A program made the position numbers and the translations under genes. Shown in pieces: positions 30,228 through 41,615 of a stretch of DNA of 64,000 nucleotides. The notes beneath the pieces were generated by a model, which did not search any database, was not told where the DNA came from, and worked only from the letters and a program-made list of their open reading frames with translations. Each line of letters begins with the position of its first letter. Position 1 is the first letter of the stretch. The DNA comes from Novosphingobium fuchskuhlense. GTDB taxonomy: Bacteria; Pseudomonadota; Alphaproteobacteria; Sphingomonadales; Sphingomonadaceae. The stretch lies in assembly GCF_001519075.1 (NCBI RefSeq), contig NZ_KQ954245.1, positions 62,001 through 126,000 of the forward strand, given 5' to 3'.

Positions 30228-32102
30228 TCAGAATTCGGACCAGTTGTCCTCCTCGAAGTCGAGCGCGAGGTTTCCGTGGACGGGTGCGGGCGCGGCAGCC
30301 GCAAGCGGGCGCGGAGCAGGAGCCTTGGCCGCCGGGGTGTGGCGCGGAGGCGGCGGGGCCGCGACCGTGCCGGTCGAGGCGCTGATCGCCCCGCCCCGGA
30401 AGCGCGTCACGAGATTGGCGAGATTGGCTGCCTGCCCCGAAAGATTGCGCGATGCGGCGGCGCTTTCCTCGACCATCGCGGCGTTCTGCTGGGTCATCCG
30501 GTCAAGCTCGCCCATGGTCACGTTGACCTTGGAAATGCTCGCCGCCTGATCGACCGCGGCGGTGGCGATGCCTTCGACCAGCGCGCCGATCTCGGCCACC
30601 TGGGTGATGATGGCATCGAGCGCCTCGCCGGTTTCACCGACGAGCTGGACGCCCATCTCGACATGCTGCGCGCTGCTGCTGATGAGGCCCTTGATATCGC
30701 GTGCGGCTTCTGCCGAGCGCTGGGCCAGTGCGCGGACTTCGTTGGCGACGACTGCAAAGCCGCGGCCCGCCTCGCCAGCGCGCGCGGCCTCGACCCCGGC
30801 GTTGAGCGCCAGCAGGTTGGTCTGGAAGGCTATGCCATCGATGAGGTCGATGATCTGGGTGATCGTTTTCGAGCTTTCGACGATCGAATCCATCGCGCCG
30901 ACCGCCCGCTTGACCACATCGCCGCCGGCATTGGCGCGGTCGGTGGCCCGCACGATGGTTTCGCGCACGGCTCCGGCGTTCTGCGCGCTCTGCTCGACCT
31001 TGGCGGTCACGTCGCGCATGGCGTTGGCGGCGGATTCGAGGCTGGCTGCCTGCTGTTCGGTGCGGCTGGCGAGATCGTCGGAGGCGGCGCGTATTTCGGT
31101 CGAGCCGGTCTGGACGCTGCTGGCGGTGCCGGCGACCGAGCCGATGACTTGCTCGAGTTCGCTCGCCATCGCGTTGAAATCGGTCTTGAGCCGCGCGAAG
31201 GGGCCCTCCAGCGCGGCGGTGACGCGGGCGGAAAGGTCGCCTTCCTTGAACTTTGCCAGCGCCGCGCCGAGCGTGCTGACGATGAGCTCGACCTGTTCGG
31301 CCTTGCTGCTTTCGGCGCGGGCAAGCTGATCCTGAAGAGCGCGCATCGCTCGGCCCAGCGCGCCGACTTCGTCTCGCGTATTGGGCACCTGAAGCGAACT
31401 ATCGAGCCGGCCATCGGCAAGGTTCTGGATGGCGTGGGTGATCTGGCCGACCGGCTGGGCGACGAGGCGTACCATCATCAGGTAGATACCGCCCAGCGTG
31501 GCCAGCATGCCAAGCGCGGTGAGAATACCGGTCCACATGGCGACCTGATAGGACATCGCCGCCTGCTGGCCGGCTTCGTCGATATGGTGCTTCTGGTAAA
31601 CCGAAAGGTCCGTCAGCGCCTTCGTGGTCACTTCGACCGGCTCGTTCGAGGTGGCGAGGCGGGCGAGCGCTTCGGCGGTGCGGCCTTCGGAGGAAAGCTG
31701 GATGATCTGGCTGGTGTCCTGGCTCATCTGTTGCCAGCCCGCCTTGAAGGCCTTGAGATAGGCCTTTTCCTTGTCATCGAGATCGGTCGCCTCGAACGCG
31801 GCGGTCTCCGCGCTGATGATCTTCTGGTTCTTGGCAATGGCCGCTTCGGCATCGGCCCGCTCGAACTTGTCTGCGGCGAGGAGGTGGGCGCGCAGGGCGT
31901 TCTCGAACTCGGCCATGGCGTTGTTCACGTTGTCTGCCGAAAGCGCCTGGGGGACGTGATCCTCCGCGATTTCAATCTCGGCGCCGCGCATGACGCTCAT
32001 GCGCCAGACCATCGTGCCGATCGCGGCGACCACGACCAGCGACAGCACCGCGAAGATCACCGCGAGCTTGCGTCCGATCGGAGCGTTCCTGAGATATTCC
32101 AT
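30228..32102 (-). CDS. Methyl-accepting chemotaxis protein
   Basis: Transmembrane chemoreceptor of 624 residues. TM1 is near residues 9-34, followed by a helical periplasmic sensor of the 4HB type, TM2 near residues 180-205, a HAMP domain, and the signalling hairpin with [20 protein letters not shown] and [20 protein letters not shown]. It ends NWSEF, the pentapeptide tether for CheR. The Pro-rich spacer before the tether is long. ATG at 32102. No other che gene is in the window, so it is an orphan receptor here. Confidence 0.95.
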   Translation of the reverse strand: MEYLRNAPIGRKLAVIFAVLSLVVVAAIGTMVWRMSVMRGAEIEIAEDHVPQALSADNVNNAMAEFENALRAHLLAADKFERADAEAAIAKNQKIISAETAAFEATDLDDKEKAYLKAFKAGWQQMSQDTSQIIQLSSEGRTAEALARLATSNEPVEVTTKALTDLSVYQKHHIDEAGQQAAMSYQVAMWTGILTALGMLATLGGIYLMMVRLVAQPVGQITHAIQNLADGRLDSSLQVPNTRDEVGALGRAMRALQDQLARAESSKAEQVELIVSTLGAALAKFKEGDLSARVTAALEGPFARLKTDFNAMASELEQVIGSVAGTASSVQTGSTEIRAASDDLASRTEQQAASLESAANAMRDVTAKVEQSAQNAGAVRETIVRATDRANAGGDVVKRAVGAMDSIVESSKTITQIIDLIDGIAFQTNLLALNAGVEAARAGEAGRGFAVVANEVRALAQRSAEAARDIKGLISSSAQHVEMGVQLVGETGEALDAIITQVAEIGALVEGIATAAVDQAASISKVNVTMGELDRMTQQNAAMVEESAAASRNLSGQAANLANLVTRFRGGAISASTGTVAAPPPPRHTPAAKAPAPRPLAAAAPAPVHGNLALDFEEDNWSEF

Positions 32103-32241
32103 GCCGAGTGAGCCCGTCTCTGCCGCCACGCGGGACTGCCCGGCGGATATCGGACCCGTTCTAGACGCGGGGAGGCTGCAAGGCGGTTTGGCAGAGGCTA
32201 GGGTGAAACCCGGAAGGGGCGGTTAAAGCCGGTTCAACGGC

Positions 32242-33105
32242 TCAGACCCCGGGCGCGCCGATCGCGTCGAGTCCGGCCATGTCGTCCGCCGAGAGCGCGA
32301 TGTGCGTCGCCGCGAGATTTTCGCGCAAGTGCGCGCGCGACGACGTGCCGGGGATCAGCAGCACATTGGGCGCGCGGTGGAGCAGCCATGCGAGCGCAAG
32401 TTGCATCGCCGTGACGCCGAGCCGGGCCGCATGGGCATCGAGCGCGACCGATTGGAGCGGGGAGAAGCCGCCGAGCGGGAAGAAGGGGACATAAGGAATG
32501 CCGTCTGCCGCCAAGGCGTCGATCAGCGCGTCGTCCGTGCGCTGGACGAGATTGTAGGCGTTCTGCACGCAGGCAACCTCGCCGATGGCGCGGGCCTCGG
32601 CAATCTGTGCGGCGGTCACGTTGCTGAGGCCGATATGGCGGATCTTGCCCTGCTGCTGGAGGTCCATGAGCGCGCCGAACCGTTCCGCCAGGCTGGTCTC
32701 GTCGGTGCTGAAGGCATGGCCGATGCGCAGGTTGACGACATCGAGCGCCTCCACGCCGAGGTTGCGCAAGTTGCCGTGGACCTGCTCGACCAGCGCCGCC
32801 GGCTCGGGCGTCATGATCCACGAGGCATCGGAGCCGCGCCGCGCGCCGACCTTGGTGACGAGGACAAGGCCTTCAGGGTAGGGTGCCAGCGCCTCGCGGA
32901 TCAGCTGGTTGGTGACTTCGGGGCCGTAAAAATCGCTGGTGTCGATGTGATCGACCCCGCTTGCCACCGCCTCGCGCAGCACGGCCACGCATTCGGCGGG
33001 ATCGCGGGGCGGGCCGTAAACACCAGGGCCGGCAAGCTGCATGGCGCCGTAGCCCATGCGATTGACGGTGAAGCGGCCGAGGGCATGGGTGGTGGGGTGG
33101 GTCAT
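32242..33105 (-). CDS. Aldo/keto reductase
   Basis: NAD(P)H-dependent oxidoreductase of the AKR barrel fold, 287 residues. Catalytic parts visible: Asp in HIDTSDFYGP with its Tyr, and Lys in LVTKVG. The His position reads NLRIGH. Cofactor-binding PGTSSRAHLREN is at the end. Four bases separate it from the DUF4349 gene on the same strand, suggesting co-transcription. Natural substrate is unknown. Confidence 0.9.
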   Translation of the reverse strand: MTHPTTHALGRFTVNRMGYGAMQLAGPGVYGPPRDPAECVAVLREAVASGVDHIDTSDFYGPEVTNQLIREALAPYPEGLVLVTKVGARRGSDASWIMTPEPAALVEQVHGNLRNLGVEALDVVNLRIGHAFSTDETSLAERFGALMDLQQQGKIRHIGLSNVTAAQIAEARAIGEVACVQNAYNLVQRTDDALIDALAADGIPYVPFFPLGGFSPLQSVALDAHAARLGVTAMQLALAWLLHRAPNVLLIPGTSSRAHLRENLAATHIALSADDMAGLDAIGAPGV

Positions 33106-33109
33106 TGGT

Positions 33110-33952
33110 CTATTCCTTGGTGGGCGGCTTTGTCCCGCTGACGATGGCGATCAGTCTCCGCACTGAAGGCAGCCGCCAGACAAGCAGGCAAGCAAGCAGC
33201 AGCAGGATCCAGGGCACCGCCGTACCGAGGCCGAGCAGGACGGTCCAGACCATCATCCGCCCGCTCGACATCATGGCTTCGATCGCACCGGCGAAGGGAT
33301 TGTCGCTGATCGCCAGTGCGGCGATGCCCTGATAGTGGAGGTGCATGGGAGTGCTGGCGAGCTGCACTTGCGCGTCGCTCGTGTTCACCTTGGCATTGGA
33401 TTTGTCACGCCGCAGTGTCGACGCTTCCTCCTGCAGCTGAGTCCGTTCCCGATCGCCAAGGCCGGGCTGCTTGAGGCGTTGGTCGATTTCTATCAGCCGG
33501 GCTTCTGCTTCCGCGGCAGCCTGCGCGGCCTGTGCCAGCTTAGGGGCAAGGTCTTCGCCGGTGATCGTCTGGCTGGAGAGCTGCCCGCCCGCTTGGACGA
33601 CAGCGGCAACGCCCTCCTTGCCGAAGCTGCGCGCAAGATCGCGGTCAAGCAGCAGATCAAGGCTTGCCCGGGTATCCTCGCCGCGACCGACACGGAATTC
33701 GAGACCTTTGATCCTGCACCGTGCAGGTCCGAGCTTTTCGCAGGCGCTAGCGTGCTGTTCCTGAATGGAAGCAACAGCGGTGTTGGGAAGAAGGAAGTCA
33801 TAGTAATAAGTAAATGCGACCCCAGGGGCCGATTTGGGCGATACGCTGGGAGCTTCATAGGGTGCTTCCGGTGCCTTTTCCGAACAACCGGCCAGCGCCA
33901 GCAGCAACGTCAAACCGAGAAATTTGCCGGTATTCCAGCCAGACCATGTCAT
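33110..33952 (-). CDS. DUF4349-like lipoprotein
   Basis: 280 residues with a lipobox (LALAGC, lipidated Cys at 23). A conserved core FTYYYDFLLPNTAVASIQEQH and CRIKGLEFRVG matches DUF4349. A coiled coil spans about residues 140-185, and a transmembrane segment near 240-262 precedes a basic tail. That topology, with an acylated N-terminus and a C-terminal membrane helix, places the coiled coil in the periplasm. Function unknown. Confidence 0.8.
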   Translation of the reverse strand: MTWSGWNTGKFLGLTLLLALAGCSEKAPEAPYEAPSVSPKSAPGVAFTYYYDFLLPNTAVASIQEQHASACEKLGPARCRIKGLEFRVGRGEDTRASLDLLLDRDLARSFGKEGVAAVVQAGGQLSSQTITGEDLAPKLAQAAQAAAEAEARLIEIDQRLKQPGLGDRERTQLQEEASTLRRDKSNAKVNTSDAQVQLASTPMHLHYQGIAALAISDNPFAGAIEAMMSSGRMMVWTVLLGLGTAVPWILLLLACLLVWRLPSVRRLIAIVSGTKPPTKE

Positions 33953-34023
33953 CTCTGATGCAGCTCCACGTGCAAGATCGGTGCTCAGCTTAGCTTTCGC
34001 CTTTGCGAAGTCACGGCGATTTT

Positions 34024-36042
34024 CTACGCGTCGATCAGTTCCGGATCGAGTTCGCCCGCGCGGTTCTGGATGAACATGAAGCGCTGGGCGGGGTCGCGGC
34101 CCATGAGGCGGTCGACGAGGTCCTTCACCGCGGCGCGGCCTTCGTATTCGGGCGGCAGGGTGATGCGGATCAGGCTGCGCGAGGCGGGGTTCATCGTCGT
34201 TTCGCGCAATTGCTGCGGGTTCATCTCGCCAAGGCCCTTGAAGCGGCCGACCTCGACCTTCTTGCCCTTGAACTTGGTCGCTTCCAGCTCGGCGCGGTGG
34301 GCATCGTCCTTGGCGTAGACCGATGTGGCGCCGCTGGTGAGGCGGTAGAGCGGGGGCTGGGCGAGGTAGAGGTGCCCGCGCCGCACGATTTCGGGCATTT
34401 CCTGGAAGAAGAAGGTCATCAGCAAGGTGGCGATATGCGCGCCGTCGACGTCGGCGTCGGTCATGATGATCACGCGGTCGTAACGCAGCGCATCAGCATT
34501 GCAGTCCTTGCGCATGCCGCAGCCAAGCGCGAGCGCGAGGTCGGCGATTTCCGCATTGGCGCGGATCTTGTCGGCGCTGGCGCTGGCGACGTTGAGGATC
34601 TTGCCGCGGATGGGGAGGATCGCCTGCGTCTTGCGGTCGCGCGCGTGCTTGGCGCTGCCGCCCGCGCTGTCGCCCTCGACGATGAACAGTTCGGTCTCGC
34701 CGCTGCCTTCGCCGCTGCAATCGGTGAGCTTGCCGGGAAGGCGCAGCTTGCGCGCGTTGGTGGCGGTCTTGCGCTTGACCTCGCGCTCCGCCTTGCGGCG
34801 CAGGCGCTCGTCCATGCGCTCCATCACCGAGCCGAGGAGGGCCTTGCCGCGCTCCATATTGTCGGTGAGGAAGTGGTCGAAGTGATCGCGCATCGCGGCC
34901 TCGACCATGCGCGCGGCCTCGGGGCTGGTGAGGCGGTCCTTGGTCTGGCTCTGGAACTGGGGATCGCGGATGAACACCGAGAGCATGATCTCGCTGCCCG
35001 TCAGCATGTCCTCGGGCGCGATGTCCTTGGCCTTCTTCTGGCCGACGAGTTCGCCAAAGGCGCGGATGCCCTTGGTGAGCGCGGCGCGCAGGCCCGCCTC
35101 ATGCGTGCCGCCATCGGGGGTGGGGATGGTGTTGCAGTACCAGCTGTAGGAGCCATCCGACCACAAAGGCCAGGCGATCGCCCATTCGGCGCGGCCCATT
35201 TCCTCGCCGTTCGGACCGGCGGGGAAATCCTGGCTGCCGGTGAAGGGAACGGTGGTCACGCATTCGCGGCCCGCGACCTGTTCGGCGAGGTGATCGGCAA
35301 GGCCGCCTGGGAACTGGAATACGGCTTCGGCGGGAATGTCCGTCCCCGCGATGAGCGAGGGCGCACATTTCCAGCGGATTTCGACGCCCGCGAAGAGATA
35401 CGCCTTGGAGCGCACGAGCCGGAACAGGCGCGCGGGCTTGAACCGCGCTTCGGCCCCGAAAATCTCGCCATCGGGGATGAAGGTGACCGAGGTGCCGCGC
35501 CGGTTGGGCGCGGCGCCGATGCGCTGGAGCGGGCCGGTGGGCAGCCCGCGCGAGAATTCCTGCGCGTAGAGCTCCTTGTTCCGCGCGACTTCGATGCGCG
35601 TGTGCACCGAGAGCGCGTTGACCACCGAGATGCCGACGCCGTGGAGACCGCCCGAGGTGGCATAGGCCTTGCCGGAGAACTTGCCGCCCGAGTGGAGCAT
35701 GGTGAGGATGACTTCGAGCGCCGACTTGCCCGGATACTTCGGGTGCTCGTCCACCGGCATACCGCGGCCGTTGTCGGTGATGGTGATCTTGCCGGCGGTG
35801 GCGTCCGGCCCTTCTTCCAGCGTGACTTCGATGCGGTTGGCGTGGCCGGCGACAGCCTCGTCCATCGCGTTGTCGAGCACTTCGGCGGCGAGGTGGTGGA
35901 GCGCGCGCTCGTCGATCCCGCCGATGTACATGCCGGGGCGGCGGCGGACGGGCTCGAGCCCTTCCAGCACCTCGATCGCGGAGCCGTCGTAGGTTTCTTC
36001 GGGCCTGCGGGCCGGCAGCTGTTCGAACAGGTCGTCAGACAT
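34024..36042 (-). CDS. parE: DNA topoisomerase IV subunit B
   Basis: ATPase subunit of topoisomerase IV, which unlinks replicated chromosomes. At 672 residues it has ParE length, well below the roughly 800 of GyrB. The GHKL ATPase part has LEPVRRRPGMYIGG, EVLDNAMDEAVAG and ITDNGRGMP. The Toprim part has ELFIVEGDSAGGSAKHARDR and ITDADVDGAHIATLLMTFF. ParE is chosen over GyrB for length and for the short loop. It stands alone; parC is not in the window. Confidence 0.93.
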   Translation of the reverse strand: MSDDLFEQLPARRPEETYDGSAIEVLEGLEPVRRRPGMYIGGIDERALHHLAAEVLDNAMDEAVAGHANRIEVTLEEGPDATAGKITITDNGRGMPVDEHPKYPGKSALEVILTMLHSGGKFSGKAYATSGGLHGVGISVVNALSVHTRIEVARNKELYAQEFSRGLPTGPLQRIGAAPNRRGTSVTFIPDGEIFGAEARFKPARLFRLVRSKAYLFAGVEIRWKCAPSLIAGTDIPAEAVFQFPGGLADHLAEQVAGRECVTTVPFTGSQDFPAGPNGEEMGRAEWAIAWPLWSDGSYSWYCNTIPTPDGGTHEAGLRAALTKGIRAFGELVGQKKAKDIAPEDMLTGSEIMLSVFIRDPQFQSQTKDRLTSPEAARMVEAAMRDHFDHFLTDNMERGKALLGSVMERMDERLRRKAEREVKRKTATNARKLRLPGKLTDCSGEGSGETELFIVEGDSAGGSAKHARDRKTQAILPIRGKILNVASASADKIRANAEIADLALALGCGMRKDCNADALRYDRVIIMTDADVDGAHIATLLMTFFFQEMPEIVRRGHLYLAQPPLYRLTSGATSVYAKDDAHRAELEATKFKGKKVEVGRFKGLGEMNPQQLRETTMNPASRSLIRITLPPEYEGRAAVKDLVDRLMGRDPAQRFMFIQNRAGELDPELIDA

Positions 36043-36211
36043 GGGAACGGCTATAGAACATGCCCGATTCCCGGGGCAATGGGGGTGGGGGGCTTATCCG
36101 GCATTATCCACCGGTGCAGGCCTTGGGCCCCTTGCCGGCGCGGAAGGGGGGCGCCGGGGCGAGACAGGACAAGACGGTGCGCGCGCGGGGGAGGCGTCGC
36201 TGCGCCGCCGC

Positions 36212-37375
36212 TCAGGGATCGAGCTTGGCCGGCGCGGGGCTGGCGGTGATGAAGGTGCCTGCGCCCACCTCGCGCACTTCCATCGCGCGAATGGCAACGC
36301 CGGACTGCTCGAACCGGAACACGCCGTCGATCCCGATGAACCCGTCAGGCGCATAGAGCTTGGCGGTGGGGAAGAGCGTGCCGGGCGTCCAGCCGCGCGC
36401 GACCTTGAGCGTGAGCAGCACCGAATCATAGCCCAGCGTCGCAAGGCGGGACGGCGCGGCCCCGAAACGGGCGCGGTAGGATTGATCGAAGCGGCCCAGA
36501 CGGTTGTCTGAAACCGCGGCAAACCACGCGCCGCGCAGGGCCAGGCTCTTGGCGATGGCGGCATCGCCGTTCCACAGTTCGGTGCCGATCAGCCGCGTGC
36601 CGGCGGCGGCGGGCGCGGCCATCAGCGCGATGCGGCCGCTATCGCCGATCAGCAGCGCATCGACCGGGTGCTTTGCCAGCACGCGGCGCACCGCGCTGGT
36701 GACCGAGGTGTTGCTGCGATCGTAGCTTTCGATCGCGGTCACGGTGATCCCGCGTTCGTGCGCGGCCGCGGTGAGCGCGCTGGCCACGCGCTGGCCGTAG
36801 GACCCGGTCGGGATGATCGCACCGACCGCCTTCACGCCCTTGTCCTGCGCAAAACCGACGACGCGGGCGATGGCCTGGGCGGGGACCTGGCCGAGCACGA
36901 AGACGTCGCGGTCGGCCACGGCGCTGTCGTTCGAGTAGGTGATCATCGGGACTTTGGCCGGCCGCGCCACGCTGGCGACGGCGACCACTTCATCGGCGAG
37001 CAGCGGCCCGAGGATCAGGCGGTTGCCATCGAGGATCGCCTTGTTGGCGGCGAGCCCGGCACCGAGCGCGGTGTCATAGGTCGTGATGCGGATGTTGTCG
37101 GCATTGGTATCGAGCAGCGCCATCGTCGTGGCGTTGGCGATGGCCATGCCGACCGGCGCGTTGGGCCCGCTCATCGGTACGAGCAGGGCCACGCGGTGGC
37201 GGCCGGCATCGGTGGGCAGGACATTGGCGTCCGGCGTCACTTCGACGGGCTTGGGCGGCGGCGGGGGCGCGGCGGGCTTGGGGATGACCGCGCAGCCTGC
37301 CAGAAGCGCCAGCGATCCGCACACGACCCAATGCCGGAGGCGCCTTGCCGCTGCCCCACCGCTTCCGAACATCAT
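36212..37375 (-). CDS. Penicillin-binding protein activator (LpoA-like lipoprotein)
   Basis: 387 residues: a lipobox (LALLAGC, Cys 28), a proline-rich tether, then a periplasmic-binding-protein fold (RHRVALLVPMSGPNAPVG, VPMITYSNDSAVADRDVF, GAIIPTGSYGQRVA). LpoA in E. coli is an outer-membrane lipoprotein that activates PBP1A. The divergent rsmI-yraN neighbours match the E. coli lpoA locus (rsmI-lpoA-yraN), supporting the call. Start at 37375 (ATG ATG). Confidence 0.85.
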   Translation of the reverse strand: MMFGSGGAAARRLRHWVVCGSLALLAGCAVIPKPAAPPPPPKPVEVTPDANVLPTDAGRHRVALLVPMSGPNAPVGMAIANATTMALLDTNADNIRITTYDTALGAGLAANKAILDGNRLILGPLLADEVVAVASVARPAKVPMITYSNDSAVADRDVFVLGQVPAQAIARVVGFAQDKGVKAVGAIIPTGSYGQRVASALTAAAHERGITVTAIESYDRSNTSVTSAVRRVLAKHPVDALLIGDSGRIALMAAPAAAGTRLIGTELWNGDAAIAKSLALRGAWFAAVSDNRLGRFDQSYRARFGAAPSRLATLGYDSVLLTLKVARGWTPGTLFPTAKLYAPDGFIGIDGVFRFEQSGVAIRAMEVREVGAGTFITASPAPAKLDP

Positions 37376-37415
37376 TGACTTGCCGCTCCCTGGTAGCCGG
37401 TCCATTGGTAAGCGT

Positions 37416-38264
37416 ATGAATACGCCCCAAGTAACATCCACGCTTGAACCCGGTCTCTATATAGTTGCGACCCCGATTGGCAATCTCGGTGACGTTAGTC
37501 GACGCGCAATTGACGTGCTTTCGCGCTGCGCTGTTGTCGCATGCGAGGATACGCGGGTTACGGGCAAGCTGCTCCACCACCTCGGCATCAAGCGCCCCAT
37601 GCGGCGCTACGACGATCACGCAAGCGACGGCGCGCGCGAGGCCTTGCTGGGCGAGATGACGCGTGGGGCGGTGGCGCTGGTTTCCGACGCGGGGACGCCG
37701 CTGATTTCCGATCCCGGCTACCGGCTGGTGCGCGAGGCACGCGCGCGGGGCATCGCGGTGACGACGATCCCGGGCGCGAGCGCGCTGCTCGCAGCGCTGA
37801 CCCTGGCGGGGCTGCCGACCGACCGGTTTATGTTCGCGGGCTTCCTGCCGAGCAAGGACAAGGCACGCGGTGACGTGCTGACCGAACTGGCGGCGGTGCC
37901 GGCGACGCTGGTGTTCTATGAGACAGGGCCGCGGCTGGTCGCTTCGCTGGAGGCGATGGCGCGCCTGCTGCCGGGGCGCGAGATCGCCGTGGCGCGCGAA
38001 CTGACCAAGCTGCACGAGGAATGCCGGACAGGGACGGCCGAGGACCTTGCGGCGCATTACACCGCGCATCCGCCGAAGGGCGAGATCGTGCTGCTGGCGG
38101 GGCCTCCCGGCGCGGCGGAAAAGCCGGGCGAGGCGGATGTGGACGCGGAATTGATCGCGGCCCTGGCTGACCTGCCGGTGTCGAAGGCAGCGGCGCTGGT
38201 GGCGAAGAAGCATGGGCTGGACCGCAAGGCGCTCTATGCGCGGGCGCTGGAACTCAAGGGGTGA
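37416..38264 (+). CDS. rsmI: 16S rRNA (cytidine-2'-O)-methyltransferase
   Basis: Methylates the ribose of C1402 in 16S rRNA using SAM. 282 residues. Tetrapyrrole-methylase fold with LYIVATPIGNLGDVSRRA, EDTRVTGKLLHHLGI, SDAGTPLISDPGYRLV and PGASALLAALTLAGLPTDRF. ATG at 37416 is chosen; the frame is open upstream but would run into the divergent lipoprotein gene. Overlaps yraN by GTGA. Confidence 0.96.
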   Translation: MNTPQVTSTLEPGLYIVATPIGNLGDVSRRAIDVLSRCAVVACEDTRVTGKLLHHLGIKRPMRRYDDHASDGAREALLGEMTRGAVALVSDAGTPLISDPGYRLVREARARGIAVTTIPGASALLAALTLAGLPTDRFMFAGFLPSKDKARGDVLTELAAVPATLVFYETGPRLVASLEAMARLLPGREIAVARELTKLHEECRTGTAEDLAAHYTAHPPKGEIVLLAGPPGAAEKPGEADVDAELIAALADLPVSKAAALVAKKHGLDRKALYARALELKG

Positions 38265-38611
38265 GCCGGCAGGAGGCCGAGCGGCAGGGGCGGCGCGGGG
38301 AGAGCCTCGCGGCGTGGTACTTGTGGCTTGCCGGCTGGCGCATTCTGGCCAAGCGGCAGCGGATCGGGGCGGGCGAGGTGGACATCGTCGCGCGCAAGGG
38401 GCGCACGGTGGCGTTCATCGAGGTGAAGTGGCGCGCGAACGGGGCCGCGCTGGATCAGGCCATCGATGCGCGGCGGCTGCGGCGCGTGGCGCGGGCGGCC
38501 GAAGCGCTGGTGCCGAAGTTTGCGGGAGCTGGCGATGATGTGCGGATCGACGTGATCCTGCTTGCACCCGGGCACTGGCCGCGCCACATGGCCAACGTCT
38601 GGCAGCCATAG
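38261..38611 (+). CDS. yraN: UPF0102 (YraN) family protein
   Basis: 116 residues of the YraN family, a predicted nuclease-like fold. Visible motif: GAGEVDIVARKGRTVAFIEV, with the acidic and Lys pair (E-D...EVK) of restriction-endonuclease-like folds. The GTG start overlaps the rsmI stop (GTGA). The precise role is unknown in any organism I recall. Confidence 0.92.
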   Translation: MSRQEAERQGRRGESLAAWYLWLAGWRILAKRQRIGAGEVDIVARKGRTVAFIEVKWRANGAALDQAIDARRLRRVARAAEALVPKFAGAGDDVRIDVILLAPGHWPRHMANVWQP

Positions 38612-38634
38612 CGCGCCGTTGCAGGAATAGCCGA

Positions 38635-39582
38635 ATGACTCTTCGCGTTGCCGTCCAGATGGACCCGCTGCATTCGATCAATATCAATGGCGACAGCTCG
38701 TTCGCGCTGATGCTGGCAGCGCAGGCGCGGGGGCATGAGCTTTACCATTACGACGTCGGCGCGCTCTCGCTCGACGAGAACGACCGGCTGACGGCCATGG
38801 CCGTGCCGGTGACGGTGCAGCACGTGCCGGGCGATCACTACAAGGCGGGCGAGGCGCGGCGGCTCGATCTGGGGCGCGATATCGATGTGGTGCTGATGCG
38901 GCAGGATCCGCCGTTCCACATGGGCTACATCACCGCGACACACTTGCTCGAGCGGATCGAAACCGAGACGCTGGTGGTCAACAACCCGCGCAGCGTGCGC
39001 AATGCGCCGGAAAAGGTGATGGTGCTGGATTACCGGCGCTTCATGCCGCCAACCCTAGTCACCCGGTCGGTGGAAGAGGTGCGCGCATTCCAGAAGCAGC
39101 ATGGCGCGGTGGTGGTGAAGCCGATCCACGGCAACGGCGGCAAGGCGATCTTCCGCGTTTCGGAAGAGGGCGAGAACCTCGGCGCGCTGCTGGAGGTGTT
39201 CAACCAGACCTGGCCTGAGCCGCATATGGTGCAGGCGTTCCTCCCCGAAGTGAGCGAGGGCGACAAGCGCATCGTGCTGGTGGACGGCGAAGTGGCGGGC
39301 GCGATCAACCGCAAGCCGGGCGAGGGCGAGTTCCGCTCGAACCTTGCCGTGGGCGGCTATGCCGAAAAGACCGCGCTGACAGCGGATGAGCAGGAAATCT
39401 GCGCCGCGCTGGGGCCGGAGCTCAAGCGGCTGGGGCTGATCTTCGTCGGCATCGACGTGATCGGCGGCAAGTGGCTGACCGAAATCAACGTGACTTCGCC
39501 GACGGGGATTGTGGCCATCGACCGGTTCAACGGGACCGATACGGCGGGGATGATCTGGGATGCGATCGAGGGGCGGGTTTAG
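38635..39582 (+). CDS. gshB: Glutathione synthetase
   Basis: ATP-grasp ligase that joins gamma-glutamylcysteine and glycine. 315 residues. Motifs: VQMDPLHSININGDSSFALM, RQDPPFHMGYI, GAVVVKPIHGNGGKAIFR, and ITEINVTSPTGIVAIDRFNG (last two in the ATP-grasp part). Third in the rsmI-yraN-gshB row. Supplies the glutathione that the LigF-like and other GST enzymes in this window would use. Confidence 0.96.
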   Translation: MTLRVAVQMDPLHSININGDSSFALMLAAQARGHELYHYDVGALSLDENDRLTAMAVPVTVQHVPGDHYKAGEARRLDLGRDIDVVLMRQDPPFHMGYITATHLLERIETETLVVNNPRSVRNAPEKVMVLDYRRFMPPTLVTRSVEEVRAFQKQHGAVVVKPIHGNGGKAIFRVSEEGENLGALLEVFNQTWPEPHMVQAFLPEVSEGDKRIVLVDGEVAGAINRKPGEGEFRSNLAVGGYAEKTALTADEQEICAALGPELKRLGLIFVGIDVIGGKWLTEINVTSPTGIVAIDRFNGTDTAGMIWDAIEGRV

Positions 39583-39617
39583 TCCGCACCAAACCGCCGT
39601 CCCGTCTGCGGCAGGCC

Positions 39618-39652
39618 ACCTCCCCATTTGTGCTGCGCAAAAATGGGGAGGT
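39618..39652. terminator. Bidirectional terminator between gshB and accC
   Basis: A 12-bp stem acctccccattt / aaatggggaggt with an 11-base loop. It sits between convergent gshB and accC. A short T-run (tcttt) follows on the plus strand; the minus strand continues ggcctgc. Confidence 0.8.
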
Positions 39653-39661
39653 CTTTGAGGG

Positions 39662-41008
<1,347 letters not shown>

Positions 41009-41021
41009 GGGTTGCGCGCGC

Positions 41022-41507
41022 TCAGGCGATAACGACGAGCGGCTGGTCGAATTCGACCGGCTGCGCGTTTTCGACGAGGATCGCGGTGATCTTGCCGCCG
41101 GTGGGCGCGGTGATCGGGTTCATCACCTTCATCGCCTCGACGATGAGCAGCGTGTCACCGGCCTTGACCGTGGCGCCGACCGAGATGAACGGCGCAGCGC
41201 CCGGTTCGGGGGTGAGATAGACGGTGCCGACCATCGGCGAACGCAGCGCGTTGGCGTGCGTTTCGGCGGCGGGCGCAGCGGGCGCTTCGGCAGCAGCAGG
41301 AGCAGCGGGGGCCGGCGCGGCAGCGGGGGCGGGCGCATAGCTCATCACCGGGGCGGCTGTGATCGTGCGCGCGACGCGAATCTTGCGCGTGCCGTCCTCG
41401 ACCTCGATCTCGGTCAGGCCGGTATCGGAAAGCAGTTCGGCCAGTTCGCGCACCAGTGCGCTGTCGATGGCCATATTGGCGCCCTCGTCGCCGCGGTCAT
41501 GCCCCAT
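41022..41507 (-). CDS. accB: Biotin carboxyl carrier protein of acetyl-CoA carboxylase
   Basis: 161 residues: an N-terminal helical part, an Ala/Pro-rich hinge ([19 protein letters not shown]), and a C-terminal biotinyl domain with the biotinylation Lys at 127 in EAMKVMNPI. The ATG at 41507 is favoured; the ATG at 41474 ([11 protein letters not shown]) is possible. Carries the carboxybiotin between AccC and AccAD. Confidence 0.95.
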   Translation of the reverse strand: MGHDRGDEGANMAIDSALVRELAELLSDTGLTEIEVEDGTRKIRVARTITAAPVMSYAPAPAAAPAPAAPAAAEAPAAPAAETHANALRSPMVGTVYLTPEPGAAPFISVGATVKAGDTLLIVEAMKVMNPITAPTGGKITAILVENAQPVEFDQPLVVIA

Positions 41508-41615
41508 TATGTTGTCCTCGCGGGAATACGTATCGAAAGCGGGTTCCATGCCCGCCGCGCTGCGCAGAGGCAAGAAAAACCGGCGGGGCGGGCGTGGAAA
41601 AGCCCTTTTGGCCCC

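Noticed and set aside
30276..32111. Plus-strand open frame opposite the chemoreceptor
   Set aside because: Antisense reading of a receptor with complete signalling motifs; sequence is compositionally biased with no domain.
36043..36211. ttatccggcattatccaccgg as possible DnaA boxes upstream of parE
   Set aside because: Only one 8-of-9 match to a DnaA box and one weaker neighbour; no cluster of boxes and no dnaA/dnaN, so not an origin.
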